From: Hetaerina americana
Lineage: Eukaryota > Arthropoda > Insecta > Odonata > Calopterygidae
Reading direction: 5' to 3'
DNA length: 64,000 bases
Assembly: GCA_022747635.1 (NCBI GenBank)
Contig: JAKTNV010000075.1
Location: forward strand, 682,001-746,000
The notes below the pieces were generated by a model. It saw only the letters and a program-made list of their open reading frames with translations, had not been told where the DNA came from and ran no database searches. The translations under genes were made by a program, and so were the position numbers. Of the stretch, positions 22,797-35,279 are shown one piece after another; the stretch's first letter is position 1; every line of letters starts with the position of its first letter.

Positions 22797-25486
22797 ATAC
22801 CACACCTTCTCCTATTCCACATCACATCAAAATCCTTTCCTGGAATTGCAGCAGCATACAACATAAAAACCACGAATTATTGAAATACATTAACGACAAC
22901 CATATACACGTTACACTCCTACAAGAGACATTCTTAAAACCGCACATTGGCCTTCACTCACCTAACCATAACATATACAGACTAGACAGGAACACACCTG
23001 GAGGAGGAGTCGCAATCATAATAAACAAAAACATCAAACATACCCCATTGCAAATCCCTATTTTCGACACCCTAGAGGTCCTTGGTATCACACTACACAC
23101 ATCACAAGGTGACCTACACATTTACTCAATATACCACTCGCCTTGCAGGAAACTAAGCAGGGAAGACCTCAAAAAAATCTTCTCACTCCACGACAGGGCC
23201 GTGTTTATGGGCGACTGGAATTGCAAAAACAAAAAATGGGGTTGCCGCTCCACAAACCAAGACGGCAAAACGCTCTACGACTTTATATCGTCCAGACCAA
23301 TCGCCATCCTCAGCCCACCCGAACCCACCCATTTCCCCCCAAGCTCGAAAGCTCTCGGCGACATCCTTGACATTGCCGTCTCTCAAAACTTACCCTTTGC
23401 CATATCCCCATCCGTTATCCACGCCCTAGACTCTGACCACCTACCGATCATCCTCGATATCCCCCTCAGAACCGAACTAGACTCTCTTCCTACTAAAAAA
23501 CTAATCGACTGGAACCGATTCCCAGACACCCTACGTATCCTACTTGACTCACTTTCCCCACTGGACAATCCCACTTACGAAGACCTAAACACACGAGCCA
23601 TACAAATATCAGACTCTCTTCTCAACGCCCAAGAAAAAATAACACGAACAATACCTAACACAAAACACATTCATAATCGTCCACTCCCACAATTCATCAG
23701 AGCCCTCATCACCACAAGAAACTATTCGCGCAAACTTTGGCAACAAACCCGACTTCACCAACACAAACACGAATACACGCATTTAAGCAACACAGTAAAA
23801 CAAGAAATCCGTAAGATCAGAACCAAAGAATGGGAGTCACACCTTTCCACACTGAACTTTGAAGACAACTCCCTCTGGAAAATAACACGCTCACTGAGAA
23901 AACCAAACAAAATATACTCACCTCCCTTAAAACACAATAACAACTATATTTTCGATCCTAAAAGTAAAACCGAAATTCAAGCAGACATACTACAACAGAC
24001 AATGACTCTTAATTCCGCACCGTCAAAAATGGACAATAAAATAGACGAAACCCTTCACTTTTTACCACATAACCCCCCTGACTTAACCCCAATAACGGAC
24101 TCCTCAGAAATAAAACAAATAATAAATTCTTTTCCCTCCAAGAAATCCCCCGGACTTGACAAAATCTCCAATAACGTACTAAAATCAGCTTCTACAGTCC
24201 CTAAGTTCCTGCTTTCATTGGCCGACCTCTTCAATCACTGCTATCTGAAGTCCTACTTCCCAGAAACCTGGAAGATAGGCAAAGTAATTTTGATTCCTAA
24301 ACCCGGTAAAGACCCCACCACCCCAGGCAATAGCAGGCCCATCACCTTATTATCCAACATTTCAAAAATTTTCGAAAAAATTATTCTCACTCACCTACAA
24401 AACCATGCTTCTTCCCACAATATCCTTCGCCCGGAACAACTAGGGTTCCGTCAAAACACCTCCTCTGTACACCAAGTCCTTCGACTGGTGGAGACGATTA
24501 GTCGCGGCTTTACTCGTCGTCGCCCAACAGACGCCGTGTTCCTGGATGTCGCCCGAGCATTTGACAAAATATGGCACAAAGGCCTAATCTACAAACTCTG
24601 TAGCAATGAATTCCCACCGCCGTTAATCCGTTTAATCCAAAACTATCTAAACCGACGCAAATTTACAGTTGCCGAAGGACCGGTCCTGTCTACGGTGCGT
24701 CCAGCATCAGCTGGCGTTCCCCAGGGGTCCCTGCTTAGTCCTCTTTTGTTTAACCTCTACATTAACGATCTACCAAAGTCAACATTTACACAGACACACA
24801 TGTACGCAGATGACACAGCCATCTCCGCCACCTCACGTTCATCCGACAATAACATCAGAAAACTAAATGGTCATCTCACAAAAATACACCGCTGGACTAA
24901 AACATGGAAGATTGAAATAAACGCAACAAAAAGCACACACGTACACTTCGAACGCGGACGCAAACACGACACCAAAAACTCTGCTAAAATCAACAAAACA
25001 CCTATTCCAAGGGCCTCAAACCATCGTTTCCTGGGCGTAACACTGGACCGGGCACTCACCTATAAAAACCAACTGCAAAATAATATTATCTCGGCCCTGG
25101 TTGCAAGAACAAAGTTGCTGTGCCTCTTCTCGGATCAATCTCCGCTATCTCACCCTACTAGAGTCCGTTTGTATAAAGCCATCATCCGCCCGAAGCTACT
25201 ATACGGGTGTGAAATATTTGCGATCACAAAAACAATACGTCAATCACTGGAAACCTTCCAAAATAAATCGTTGCGCCTCCTTCTCAAAATCCCCAGAGCT
25301 ACCAACATGCAGCACGTGCGCTCCGCTCACAAGCTCCCAACAATAGGCTCCTTTGTGACGTATCTCGTTAGAAATTTCCACAAACGCTTAAAAAAGACGA
25401 ACAATCCCCTACTAGAAAATATCTGGGACTACACTATTCCTACTAAAAACAAAATTAGACTGCCTAAACAAATTACTCGCCTATGA
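22793..25486 (+). CDS. Element C ORF2: AP-endonuclease and reverse transcriptase, intact
   Basis: The 897-residue frame has an endonuclease (LSWNCSSIQHKNHELLKY, LLQETFLKP, GDWNCKNKKWGC, ALDSDHLPI) and a reverse transcriptase (KSPGLDKISNNVLK, RPITLLSNISKIFEKII, VFLDVARAFDKIWHKG, AGVPQGSLLSPLLF, MYADDTA), then a thumb and C-terminal region. No stop or frameshift is seen, so this copy may be active or very young. The start codon overlaps the ORF1 stop (ATGA), an arrangement known to permit coupled termination-reinitiation in some non-LTR elements. Codon use is C/A-rich and unlike the neighbouring GC-rich A/D/E family. Confidence 0.92.
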   Translation: MNTTPSPIPHHIKILSWNCSSIQHKNHELLKYINDNHIHVTLLQETFLKPHIGLHSPNHNIYRLDRNTPGGGVAIIINKNIKHTPLQIPIFDTLEVLGITLHTSQGDLHIYSIYHSPCRKLSREDLKKIFSLHDRAVFMGDWNCKNKKWGCRSTNQDGKTLYDFISSRPIAILSPPEPTHFPPSSKALGDILDIAVSQNLPFAISPSVIHALDSDHLPIILDIPLRTELDSLPTKKLIDWNRFPDTLRILLDSLSPLDNPTYEDLNTRAIQISDSLLNAQEKITRTIPNTKHIHNRPLPQFIRALITTRNYSRKLWQQTRLHQHKHEYTHLSNTVKQEIRKIRTKEWESHLSTLNFEDNSLWKITRSLRKPNKIYSPPLKHNNNYIFDPKSKTEIQADILQQTMTLNSAPSKMDNKIDETLHFLPHNPPDLTPITDSSEIKQIINSFPSKKSPGLDKISNNVLKSASTVPKFLLSLADLFNHCYLKSYFPETWKIGKVILIPKPGKDPTTPGNSRPITLLSNISKIFEKIILTHLQNHASSHNILRPEQLGFRQNTSSVHQVLRLVETISRGFTRRRPTDAVFLDVARAFDKIWHKGLIYKLCSNEFPPPLIRLIQNYLNRRKFTVAEGPVLSTVRPASAGVPQGSLLSPLLFNLYINDLPKSTFTQTHMYADDTAISATSRSSDNNIRKLNGHLTKIHRWTKTWKIEINATKSTHVHFERGRKHDTKNSAKINKTPIPRASNHRFLGVTLDRALTYKNQLQNNIISALVARTKLLCLFSDQSPLSHPTRVRLYKAIIRPKLLYGCEIFAITKTIRQSLETFQNKSLRLLLKIPRATNMQHVRSAHKLPTIGSFVTYLVRNFHKRLKKTNNPLLENIWDYTIPTKNKIRLPKQITRL

Positions 25487-26128
25487 GTCTGTCCTATCAA
25501 CTCTTTAGACTTAAACTCTTACTAACTTTAGAAAATGTACCTTAAAATCCATGTAAGCCATTATTTTGTCTTGTGTCAAAAACAAACATATGTACAACCT
25601 AGGATTAGTAAAATACTTGATGATTCATGTAAAAAAAAAAAAAAAAAATAATAATAATAATAATAAAAAAGAGAGGATTAAAAAAATATATAAATAAACA
25701 TTTAAAAAAAAAAACCATTTAATAAAAAAAAAAAAATAATAATAATTAAAAAAAAATAATTAAAAAAAAAAAATACAAGTACAAGGGTGAAAAAATAACC
25801 TTGTGAAAAAAGAAAAAAAAATATTAATAAATCATCAAAAAATCTGCTATTATTAGATTAAGTATGTATTACTAAAATTAGTATTAGTTTTCAAATAGAT
25901 TTGTGTATCAAAGCCTGTATTCCTATCATATGCTAAAAATATGTCTGTAGTAGAATTAGTTTAACTTGTAAGTTTCCTATTTCACGCAAACAACACAGTC
26001 ACACGTCATTATCACTCGCACGTCATTTTACCGTCCAACGCAACAAATACCGGTAGTGGTGGATAATATCCACCGGAACGGAAGCAATTAGACGACACAG
26101 TAATGTGTCGCATCAGCAAAGGGTTCGG
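25487..26128 (+). other. 3' untranslated region of element C with A-rich tracts and terminal hairpin
   Basis: Runs of A and (AAT)n occupy about 25630-25830. Near the end CGACACA-gtaa-TGTGTCG (26093-26110) forms a tetraloop hairpin, 18 bases before the junction. No coding sequence is seen. The internal A tracts, with another 300 bases after them, suggest that either an older tail or a second 3' fragment was incorporated. Confidence 0.6.
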
Positions 26129-26131
26129 TTC

Positions 26132-26143
26132 GGCAAAAATACT
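26132..26143 (+). repeat. Left target-site duplication of element B2
   Basis: ggcaaaaatact, matching 31476-31487 and the same site as B1. Confidence 0.85.
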
Positions 26144-26720
26144 AAAAAGGATGTTAGGTTAGGGACTGGGACCTGGAACCTGGAGCCTGGAGACGGGAAC
26201 CTAGAACCGAATCTGGAGCAGAATAGCTTTTCTATGAAAAGCTGGTATACGGACCTTATAAGGACCCCTTATAGCACCCAACCACGTGCTTTTTGGCCCT
26301 TTTCAGGACCAGATACAAATCACTGTCAACGCTGATACTGTATTCGGGAAACCGAAATTTAAGTAGGGGACGTCTCCCACTTAAGATAGGCCCTAACGAG
26401 GTGAGCGCCGGTTGGGGGAGGCTAACTTAGTCCCTCCTTCTTACCACTCGGTGGCGTCATCTTCGTGTCCCATTAAGGTTGCACTTGCCTGCCAACTGGA
26501 AAGAGGGCTTGCACCTCCTTGCACTTCCAGGGCAACAGGTGAGTTCCACTCATTAGGGATTTAGTCGGTAGGATAGAGAGATCCTAGACCCAGATCAACT
26601 GTGCCCTGTCCGCTTGCCGGAGAGGATCGGTTGGGGGGGTCGCCTTGGGTTCTCTTAGATTTATAAAACGCGTTCCCTTTCCCCTTTATTCATACAAGTG
26701 GGAGACAAGGCTATGGCGAG

Positions 26721-28121
26721 ATGAGCGGGCCTTCCGAGGACGCTAGACAATTGGGGCACAACAATAATGTGGGAATAGGAGCACTTCCTCCGCAAATAAC
26801 TTCTATTCTGTTTTCTGCTGACAACAGACGAACTACTCAGACAAGTGGCAACATCGTTTCAGGAATGAACACTGAAATGAATTCTGAAAAAGTCCCTTCT
26901 CCATCTGAAGGAGCAATAAGACACGGGGATGAAACCACTCCGATGGGAAACGACGATGACATGCTCTTCGAAACTGTCGAGCAAACAAAGAAAAAAAGGA
27001 GGAGAAGTGACTCAAACCAGAATCAGGAAAAATTCCGAATTGATACAAGAAACAAATATGCACCCCTTCTGCAGGTAGGCGAGGAGGGAAAAAGTGACGC
27101 GAACACAGAAACGAACACAGCTAAACCCGGAGTTACTCCGAGAAGCAAGTGGCCCCCTTCGATAGTAATATATAAAATATTACATATGACGGAGTTTATC
27201 AGAAGGACAAGACAAATGACTAGAGACAAGTCCTTTACTATCAAAAAAACAAGTGATGGGACACGGTTACAACTGAAGACCAAAGCTGATTATGACGACG
27301 TTATTAGCTTTCTCAACAAAAGTAATGCACAGTACGTCACTTGGGCGGCCAAAGGGGAAGGAATTGTGCGTTATGTCATCCACGGGCTAGACTTTGGCAT
27401 AGACAACGAATTCATCAAGGAAGAACTTAACATCCAAAACGTACCCTGTGTAGATGTAAGGCCTATTAGTGAAAGGAGCCAAGATATATATGTGGCAACG
27501 ATCAAAAAAGGGGATGACTTTGATTGCAAAAGCATTGAAAAAATTAAGTATGTATGTAGTCACCCGGTTACTATAACCCCGTTTAAATACAGGACCCCTC
27601 AACGATGCTTCCGCTGCAATAGATATGGCCACGGCTCAAGGTTGTGTAGAGCTGAACCGCGTTGCTACCGATGTGCAGGAGATCATGAGGGAAAAGATTG
27701 CCCCAGATCTGGACCAACAAAATGCTGCAACTGCGGCGGGGAACACGAGGCTAATACCCCAGGATGCGAGGTATATGAAAAAGCGGCCAAGAGGTATCGG
27801 AAAGACCCTAAGGATAAACCACCGGAGGAGGCGATAACTATGTCTACATCAAAAGTAATCGCTCCTGTTCCGCAAGAAAACCCGTGGGAGAGGAGGAGGC
27901 TAGACAAGGAATTAAGAGAGAAAAAGCAAGCCATAAATATCGAGCAACAATTGAGGAGAGGGGAAGAACAAAATATCGAGACCGGGGACAGTATGAAAGA
28001 ACTAATGAAGGCTCTGACGAATTTTGGGACAATGATGCAACAGCAGATGCTGATTATGCAAGAAATGATGGCAAAAATAAGCGACATACTTCTAGCTACG
28101 CTACGCAACAATGGGCCGTAA
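26721..28121 (+). CDS. Element B2 ORF1 (gag-like zinc-knuckle protein)
   Basis: An intact 466-residue frame identical in protein to the B1 copy: polar N-terminus with KKKRRR, pre-knuckle domain, three zinc knuckles from about residue 297 and a Met/Gln-rich C-terminal helix. The 5' region (26144-26720) repeats that of B1, including the histone-stem-loop-like ggcccttttcaggacc at 26295-26310. Confidence 0.9.
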   Translation: MSGPSEDARQLGHNNNVGIGALPPQITSILFSADNRRTTQTSGNIVSGMNTEMNSEKVPSPSEGAIRHGDETTPMGNDDDMLFETVEQTKKKRRRSDSNQNQEKFRIDTRNKYAPLLQVGEEGKSDANTETNTAKPGVTPRSKWPPSIVIYKILHMTEFIRRTRQMTRDKSFTIKKTSDGTRLQLKTKADYDDVISFLNKSNAQYVTWAAKGEGIVRYVIHGLDFGIDNEFIKEELNIQNVPCVDVRPISERSQDIYVATIKKGDDFDCKSIEKIKYVCSHPVTITPFKYRTPQRCFRCNRYGHGSRLCRAEPRCYRCAGDHEGKDCPRSGPTKCCNCGGEHEANTPGCEVYEKAAKRYRKDPKDKPPEEAITMSTSKVIAPVPQENPWERRRLDKELREKKQAINIEQQLRRGEEQNIETGDSMKELMKALTNFGTMMQQQMLIMQEMMAKISDILLATLRNNGP

Positions 28122-31100
28122 ACTAGCTAAGAAGTCATTGGTCATGATGATTTGGAATGCAAACGGCGGTCTGGACCACAAAACACCAGAACTATTGCAT
28201 TTCCTAAATCGCAACAATATCAGTGTAGGCCTCATTTCTGAAACTCATCTCAGACCTGAGACCCAGTGGGAAGTAACGGGTTTTAAAATAAGACGGAATG
28301 ATAGAAATATAGATATGAACCAAAGAGCTGCTGGGGGCGTAGCAATATTGGTACGTGACAATATGGTTACAAGTGATATCATACTGGAGGAAAGCAAAAA
28401 TCTTGAATGCGTTGGTTTAACAATCGAAACCGAGATAGGGATACTTAAAGCCTTCTCGTGTTATCTACCTCCTCGAAAGAAACTCTTAACAGAGGAATTA
28501 GATAGTATAATAGACAAAAATAATATAACTATTCTTGGCGGGGATTTTAATGCGAAAGAGTATGTTTGGAATTGCCCTAATAGTAATAAAAACGGACAAA
28601 TTCTCAAGAAATGGACTGAAGATAACATGGCTAACGTAGTTGCCCCCAGTGAACCAACGAGAATGGGAGGTAGAAGTGTAATCGACTTTGCAATTACAAA
28701 GAATCTAAGGAGGCCAGCCAAGGCGGTGACCATCAATAACCTCACGAGTGATCACTTCCCGGTCGTAGTTAATATTGGGACTAAACCTCTTGTTATAGAA
28801 GGGCTGGCCACGACTAAAATGTGTTATGGCTTGGCAAATTGGAAGCTCTTCAGAAAATCAATAGCTGATGAACTGTACCAGGAAAACGAACCGACCAACT
28901 TGAATTCGACGGAAGAACTAGACATGATGGCTGAAAAATTATCGGAAGCAATACGTAATGGAATGGAAAAAGCCATTCCAATGATAAAAAAGAGACCAGC
29001 AGGTAACTTTAGACTAGACGAGGCTACCAAATGTCTAATTAAAACAAGAAACTTATACAGGAGAAAGTACTTCCAAGTAGGCACATTATACTACAAAGTA
29101 AAAGTAAAAGAACTAAACAAACAAATTAAAACAGCCATACTGCAGAGTAGGGAGGATTACTGGCGAAAACAGTTGGAGTCGATTAGCTTGGAAGACGGAT
29201 CAGTCTGGAAATTAGCAAGACAACTGAAGAAAAGCCCCCCATCTGACCCAAACATAAAGACCGGTGATAGAATCATTTGTGATGCCCTGGGAAAATCTAC
29301 CTACATGGCAGATTATCTTGAGAATACCTTTCAGCCAAATAAAGCGAACACAAAAACGCCAACGATATCAATAAACTATGGTCCGGCTGATAAAAATAAA
29401 TTACCTGAGATAACAATGGACTTGATTCTTGATGTAATCAAAAAACTGAAAAATAGAAAATCACCTGGCGATGATAAAATTACGAACGAGGCTATCAAAC
29501 AAATCCCACTCGTTGCGGGTATATTCCTGATGAATATCGCTAATGCGTCAATTAGATTAGGTCACTATCCCGAAAACTGGAAAAACTCTACTATAAAATG
29601 TCTTCCTAAGAAAGGGGGGAAAACTATCACCGGGAAAGATTTTCGGCCAATCTCACTGACCTCGAACCTAGGGAAAGTTCTAGAAAGACTTATAGCACCA
29701 CTGATACTAAGGCATGCCAACGAAAATAATATAATACCGCCAGAGCAATTTGGATTCCGTGAGAATCACTCGACAACCCAACAAATCCACAGAGTTGTTG
29801 ACTTCATCAGCGACTCGTTTTGTAAAAAAGAATGGACGATAGGATTATTCCTAGATTTAAATAAAGCATTTGACAAGGTATGGCATGACGGGATACTAAT
29901 CAAAATGGAAGCCTGGAAATACCTGAGATAACAATGGACTTGATTCTTGATGTAATCAAAAAACTGAAAAATAGAAAATCACCTGGCGATGATAAAATTA
30001 CGAACGAGGCTATCAAACAAATCCCACTCGTTGCGGGGATATTCCTGATGAATATCGCTAATGCGTCAATTAGATTAGGTCACTATCCCGAAAACTGGAA
30101 AAACTCTACTATAAAATGTCTTCCTAAGAAAGGGGGGAAAACTATCACTGGGAAAGATTTTCGGCCAATCTCACTGACCTCGAACCTAGGGAAAGTTCTA
30201 GAAAGACTTATAGCACCACTGATACTAAGGCATGCCAACGAAAATAATATAATACCGCCAGAGCAATTTGGATTCCGTGAGAATCACTCGACAACCCAAC
30301 AAATCCACAGAGTTGTTGACTTCATCAGCGACTCGTTTTGTAAAAAAGAATGGACGATAGGATTATTCCTAGATTTAAATAAAGCATTTGACAAGGTATG
30401 GCATGACGGGATACTAATCAAAATGGAAGCCTGGAAATACCCTGGATGGATGAAAAGATGGATTAAATCCTACTTGGATAATAGAAAATTCAGGGTCAGA
30501 TGGGACAAGGAAACGAGCGGGGAAAGAGAAGTGAAAGCAGGAGTCCCACAGGGATCGGTCCTCGGCCCTCTACTGTTTAACCTATTCACGGCGGACTTCC
30601 CAGTGGAAAACGATAGTCACCTAATCCTGACCGCGCTCTATGCAGATGACGTAGCAATCATTGCTAAAGGGATGAATTTGAAAATGGCCCGTGACAGAAC
30701 CCAAGACATGCTAGATAAAGTAGTAAAATGGTACTCCAAGTGGAGGATGACAATTAATCCCACCAAAACGAAAGCCATTATTTTTAAAAGGCCATACATA
30801 TTAACCCCCAAAATCCCGTGCATAAGAATTCTGGAGCAACCGATAGAGTGGAGCACGGACGCCTCCTATCTTGGTGTCACAATCAACAATTGTCTAAACT
30901 TTAACAAACACGTAAATAACATAACCGGCAAAGCCTATGCGAGCCGAGCAAGCTTAGCGTCTATAATTCAAAACAGTGCTACGCCCCCTAATATTAAAAA
31001 TTATATATACAAGGCGGTAATTCGTCCGGTCCTAACGTATGCAGCCCCAGCATGGATGGGACTTCTAAGCAAGGGCACATATACAAAATTAGAGATAACG

Positions 31101-31343
31101 GAAAGAAACATTTTAAGGTCCATCCACAGAATTAAACCAAGAGTTAAAATTAAGGATATATATACCCAGGCAGACATGGATGATCTGGACGGAATAATTA
31201 AGACAATATGCGAAACTTATTACGAGCAACTGGAACAGCATTGCAGCAAAGCTTTAACGTTTACAAAAATAAAAAAGGGGCCAACAAATGACAAACAAAA
31301 AAGACCATACAGCATTCTAAATAAGACAAAAACCTTAACATAG
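28111..31343 (+). pseudogene. Element B2 ORF2, broken by tandem duplication
   Basis: The endonuclease and first part of the reverse transcriptase are open from 28111 to 29931 (606 residues). The 518-bp duplication then shifts the frame, and the remainder is open from 29934 to 31343 (469 residues) with the YADD box and C-terminal domain. One Asp-to-Asn change (TINNCLNF against TIDNCLNF) separates it from B1. Not expected to make one functional protein. Confidence 0.88.
29404..30439 (+). repeat. Two tandem copies of the 518-bp reverse transcriptase segment
   Basis: Units at 29404-29921 and 29922-30439, homologous to the three units of B1. The difference in number fits unequal exchange between or within histone units. 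Confidence 0.95.
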
Positions 31344-31475
31344 GCACATTAATAATAATAAAAATAACATTTATATTACTATGAGAGTAATACGACATTA
31401 GAATAGACACAGAGCAAAAGCCTACAAAAGGCATCCTCTGAAAAAAAGCCGCGTTCGCGGCAAGACACGATGAGA

Positions 31476-31487
31476 GGCAAAAATACT
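31476..31487 (+). repeat. Right target-site duplication of element B2
   Basis: ggcaaaaatact, continuous with the normal H2B leader. Confidence 0.85.
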
Positions 31488-31519
31488 GAAATCGACCCCG
31501 TTCGCCGAACGTGATCACC

Positions 31520-31891
31520 ATGCCACCCAAGACGAGCGGAAAGGCTGCGAAGAAAGCGGGCAAGGCCCAGAAGAACATCTCCAAGGGAGACAAGAAGAAG
31601 AAGCGCAGGAGGAAGGAGAGCTACGCAATCTACATCTACAAAGTGCTGAAGCAGGTGCACCCCGACACCGGAATCTCCAGCAAGGCCATGAGCATCATGA
31701 ACAGCTTCGTCAACGACATTTTCGAGAGAATCGCCGCCGAAGCTTCTCGCCTGGCTCACTACAACAAGCGCTCCACCATCACCAGCCGGGAGGTGCAGAC
31801 CGCCGTCAGGCTCTTGCTTCCCGGTGAGCTGGCCAAGCACGCCGTCTCCGAGGGGACCAAGGCCGTCACCAAGTACACCAGCTCAAAGTAA
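31520..31891 (+). CDS. H2B: Histone H2B, copy 2 (promoter about 10 kb away)
   Basis: A 123-residue H2B identical in protein to copy 1, starting [12 protein letters not shown]. The coding region is perfect, yet elements C and B2 separate it from its TATA-like box at 21343. It would need an element-derived promoter to be transcribed. Protein identity despite this suggests recent insertion or sequence homogenisation between copies. Confidence 0.98.
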   Translation: MPPKTSGKAAKKAGKAQKNISKGDKKKKRRRKESYAIYIYKVLKQVHPDTGISSKAMSIMNSFVNDIFERIAAEASRLAHYNKRSTITSREVQTAVRLLLPGELAKHAVSEGTKAVTKYTSSK

Positions 31892-31925
31892 ATTCCTCGA
31901 CGGGATTGCTTTGATGCATCCTAAC

Positions 31926-31941
31926 GGCCCTTCTAAGGGCC
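31926..31941 (+). terminator. Histone 3' stem-loop of H2B copy 2
   Basis: ggcccttctaagggcc, loop TCTA, 34 bases after the stop. Confidence 0.95.
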
Positions 31942-33005
31942 ATGAAATAATCTTCAGTTTTCAAATACCCGACTGCGATGGGCAATCGTCAATACTCGGC
32001 CGCAAAGGACGTACATAAATAAACGTAAAGAGTCCCACGCTTTCCTCCGATTCACCAACTACTTACCTGGTGTGCACGCGCGCGGTTCACGAAAAAATAG
32101 AGTAAATGTAAAGGAGAAACTTATGACAATAAAAGATGGACGAATTTCTAACCTCCTACTCAAATATATTTTCTACTGCTATGCGTCTGCATTTGATGAA
32201 AATGACCGTCGAGATATTAAGGAAAAAATATTATATTCCCATGATTACTTCCCTTTCACCCAGTACTTTTCAAACCACTGACCTGCTATGCTCGTTTCTC
32301 AGACGTAAGCCTTGACTTACATGTCTCCCTCCGTCAAAAATAATATGGATTCACGGCGTCCGTCTCCCTCCGAAACTGGTACGCTTGTGGTCACGTTGCT
32401 CCTGCTTCACTTCCAGGGGCAGTAAATGACAGGTTCCCACATGCCCTTCCCACGCGGCCGTTTTTCCGCGAAGGCTAATTCCGCTTAACCTCCCGTCCCA
32501 TCCGCTGCGTCGTAAAACTCATCGGGGGTTCAACGCGAGGAGGCAGGCAGGTAATGCGACCCGTCCTCGCCCCAAGTTTCTACGTTAACCAGAAAAGGGC
32601 TGTCGCAATGACCCACGTGGCATTCCGCACGAGGAAGAAATTTCTGTGGAAACCATGACCCTCGCAAGCATAGAACGCAGCTGGGCAACACCAAGGTACA
32701 TTCACCAAGTCGTGACGAGCAGGCGTCGCAATAAACAAAATGGCGGGAATTGAGCGCTTCCGTGGATTTTCCATTGTGCTAATTCTATCCAATCAATCAA
32801 TTCCCAGAAACTATTTCTACGGAATGCATCGTCGTTCACAGCATATGGAATCAGCATCATTCGCACAAATAACAATTTATATAATGGGCACCGGGTTTCC
32901 TTCTTGGAAAATCGGCATCTCGCTGAAACAATGTTGATAAACCTCCTCTGAACGAATCCCCCAAGTATTTCAACGTCGAATGAATGATTTTTCATCCTTT
33001 TCCGC
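31942..33005. other. H2B-H1 spacer, first kilobase only
   Basis: It follows the spacer of copy 1 (10607-11677) closely and then stops abruptly at ttttccgc, where a truncated element begins. The remaining 4 kb of spacer, H1 and H3 are missing in this unit. No gene is seen. Confidence 0.75.
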
Positions 33006-33006
33006 A

Positions 33007-33945
33007 ATTTTTTTTGCGGTTTTGCTGCCCTGGCACAAAGGCCTCCTTTACAAACTCCACCTCTCCCGCTTTCCCTCCCCCCTCCTCCTTCTCATCCAAA
33101 GCTTCCTTTCTAGTCGGCAATTCGTCGTGACGTCAGGTGACTTTCTCTCTTCGACGCGACAAGCGGGGGCGGGAGTGCCTCAAGGCTCCCTCCTTAGCCC
33201 CCTTCTATTCAATATTTACGTGAATGATTTACCGTTTACTCCACTCACATCCATTCACATGTACGCTGACGATACCGCGATCGCAGCTTCTTCCCGACAA
33301 TGCCATACAAACATTACGAAATTAAACGCGCACCTCAAAAAAATACATTCATGGACAAAAACATGGAAAATAACAATCAACGCGGAAAAAAGTACACACG
33401 TTCACTTCGAACGCTCTCGTAAACTTCCCTCGCACGTCCCGTTACTCTTCAACAAACACAGAATTCCACGAGCCTCTTCGCATCGCTTTTTGGGTATCGT
33501 TCTAGATTCAAAGCTCTCTTTCTCGCCTCACTTGGAATTTTGCCGCCGCAAATCAATAGTAGCGAGGAACCAACTCGGCTGCCTTACCGCCAGTGGTTCC
33601 TCCCTCTCTCCAGCTCAACGGATCCGCCTATATACGTCAATAATCCGCCCGCAGCTCCTCTACGGTTGCGAGGTTTTCGCCGTCCGCAAGTCAATTTGGA
33701 CCCAATTGGAAATTTTCCAGAACAAATCCATCCGGGCCATGTTACGCATCAGCAAACTGACCCGGATGGCCGATGTCCGTCGCGCCCACAAACTCCCTTC
33801 CGTCGCGGAATTTATCCGCAAACAAGTGAAGTCATTCCGAGAACGCTTACTGAACACAGGAAACCCTCTCCTCAGAAATATCTGGGATTATCCCCCCCCA
33901 CGAAAGAAAAAATACACACTGCCTAAAGATATTACTCTTCTATGA
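33007..33945 (+). pseudogene. C-like ORF2 fragment (reverse transcriptase C-terminal part)
   Basis: About 313 residues are open: the polymerase from just after the FDxxWHKG motif, through AGVPQGSLLSPLLF and MYADDTA, to the C-terminal end DITLL. The endonuclease and N-terminal polymerase are absent. The open frame runs upstream by chance into spacer. A truncated dead copy. Confidence 0.88.
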
Positions 33946-34815
33946 GTCTATCCTATGTCTGTTAATTTAAAAAAAAAAAAGAATTTAAATCATGTCTCTT
34001 CCTAGCTGTAACCGCTTCACGGCCCCGTGCATTTGTAGATTAAAAATTTAGTATTTCTCCGCCCCGATCTCACCGTCTCCCGCCATTTTCGAGAAGGCTG
34101 CTTCACAGCCTTCCGCGGCGTCCACACCTTGCCTCCGTCTTCTTTTTTCTTTTCACTATTCATAAAAACCCAAATTTTTCCCTTGCATAGCATGCCGCTT
34201 CACGGCGAAATCGTGTTCGTAACCTCCCGATAATTAGCTCCAAACCGGTACGACAGCCAGGTGGTCTACCGGCGCGCTTCACGCACTCCTTTTTCCAATT
34301 AGCATTAATTAGATTTTAGGTATTCTATGTCAACGTAAGCATAAGATTTAATTCATAAGATAAAAATATATATATATATATAAAATCAATAAAATAAAAA
34401 AAACCAATCTAACCTTCTCGGTTATAAAAAAAAACAATATAATAAAAAGATAATAACGTATATATATATATTTAAAATAACCAAAATGAGAAGAAAAAAA
34501 CATATAAAACAACAAAAAGAAATAAAAACATTAAAAAAAAGAAATCAAAACTAATATCCCTCAATAGGGAAAAAAAATAGGGATTTTAGCTGTAATGTGT
34601 ATTCTTAGTCACCTTTATTAACCTTAGCTGGGGAAACTCTTTCCCAGGATAGTTTTTTAAGTTTCTCTTTCTCGCAAACATATACACACACTGCCGCCAT
34701 GTTCCTATAATGCCATTTTTTATAATAATCTTGTAAATTGACCGGTAAGGGTGAGTCTTTCTCACCGGTACGGTTTTGTATCATGCCCTCAAACATCGAG
34801 GGTGCCAATGACTGG
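33946..34815 (+). other. 3' untranslated region of the C-like fragment
   Basis: AT-rich, with (TA)n and A-rich runs. It includes gctccaaaccggtacgacag (34237-34256), similar to the H1 leader motif at 15487 and to the 3' region of element D. No gene is seen. Confidence 0.5.
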
Positions 34816-34818
34816 TAG

Positions 34819-35241
<423 letters not shown>

Positions 35242-35263
35242 GCATCACGCTGTGCGCATAAAA

Positions 35264-35279
35264 GGTCCTTTTCAGGACC
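35264..35279 (+). terminator. Histone 3' stem-loop of H2A copy 2
   Basis: ggtccttttcaggacc, loop TTTC. Confidence 0.94.

Larger units (their letters stand above)
21365..26128 (+). mobile_element. Non-LTR retrotransposon C in the H2B start region
   Basis: A 4.76-kb element with two intact frames lies between the H2B core promoter and the left flank of element B2 (right edge then ttcggcaaaaatact, as left of B1). The 5' end starts one base before an ATG, so the 5' untranslated region may be missing. No clear target duplication is found. Because B1 has the same left flank without C, C most likely landed after B, about 15 bases upstream of it. The 3' region is very A-rich. Confidence 0.88.
26144..31475 (+). 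mobile_element. Non-LTR retrotransposon copy B2 in an H2B 5' leader
   Basis: 5.33 kb, nearly identical to B1 with a handful of substitutions, at the same base of the H2B leader and with the same 12-bp flanks. It differs mainly in having two rather than three 518-bp repeats. Shared site and shared duplication point to one ancestral insertion carried along by unit duplication. It lies directly downstream of element C, so two elements occupy one H2B promoter-leader interval. Confidence 0.92.
33006..34815 (+). mobile_element. 5'-truncated non-LTR element related to C, at an H2A start region
   Basis: The left edge lies in H2B-H1 spacer and the right edge in the H2A leader (tagtg then tcggacagcgattag), about 12-13 nt downstream of where the H2A TATA box should be. 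The two flanks are not adjacent in an intact unit, so a deletion or inversion accompanied or followed the insertion. The protein is related to element C but clearly diverged. The 3' region is AT-rich with (TA)n at about 34366-34382 and 34458-34472. Confidence 0.8.
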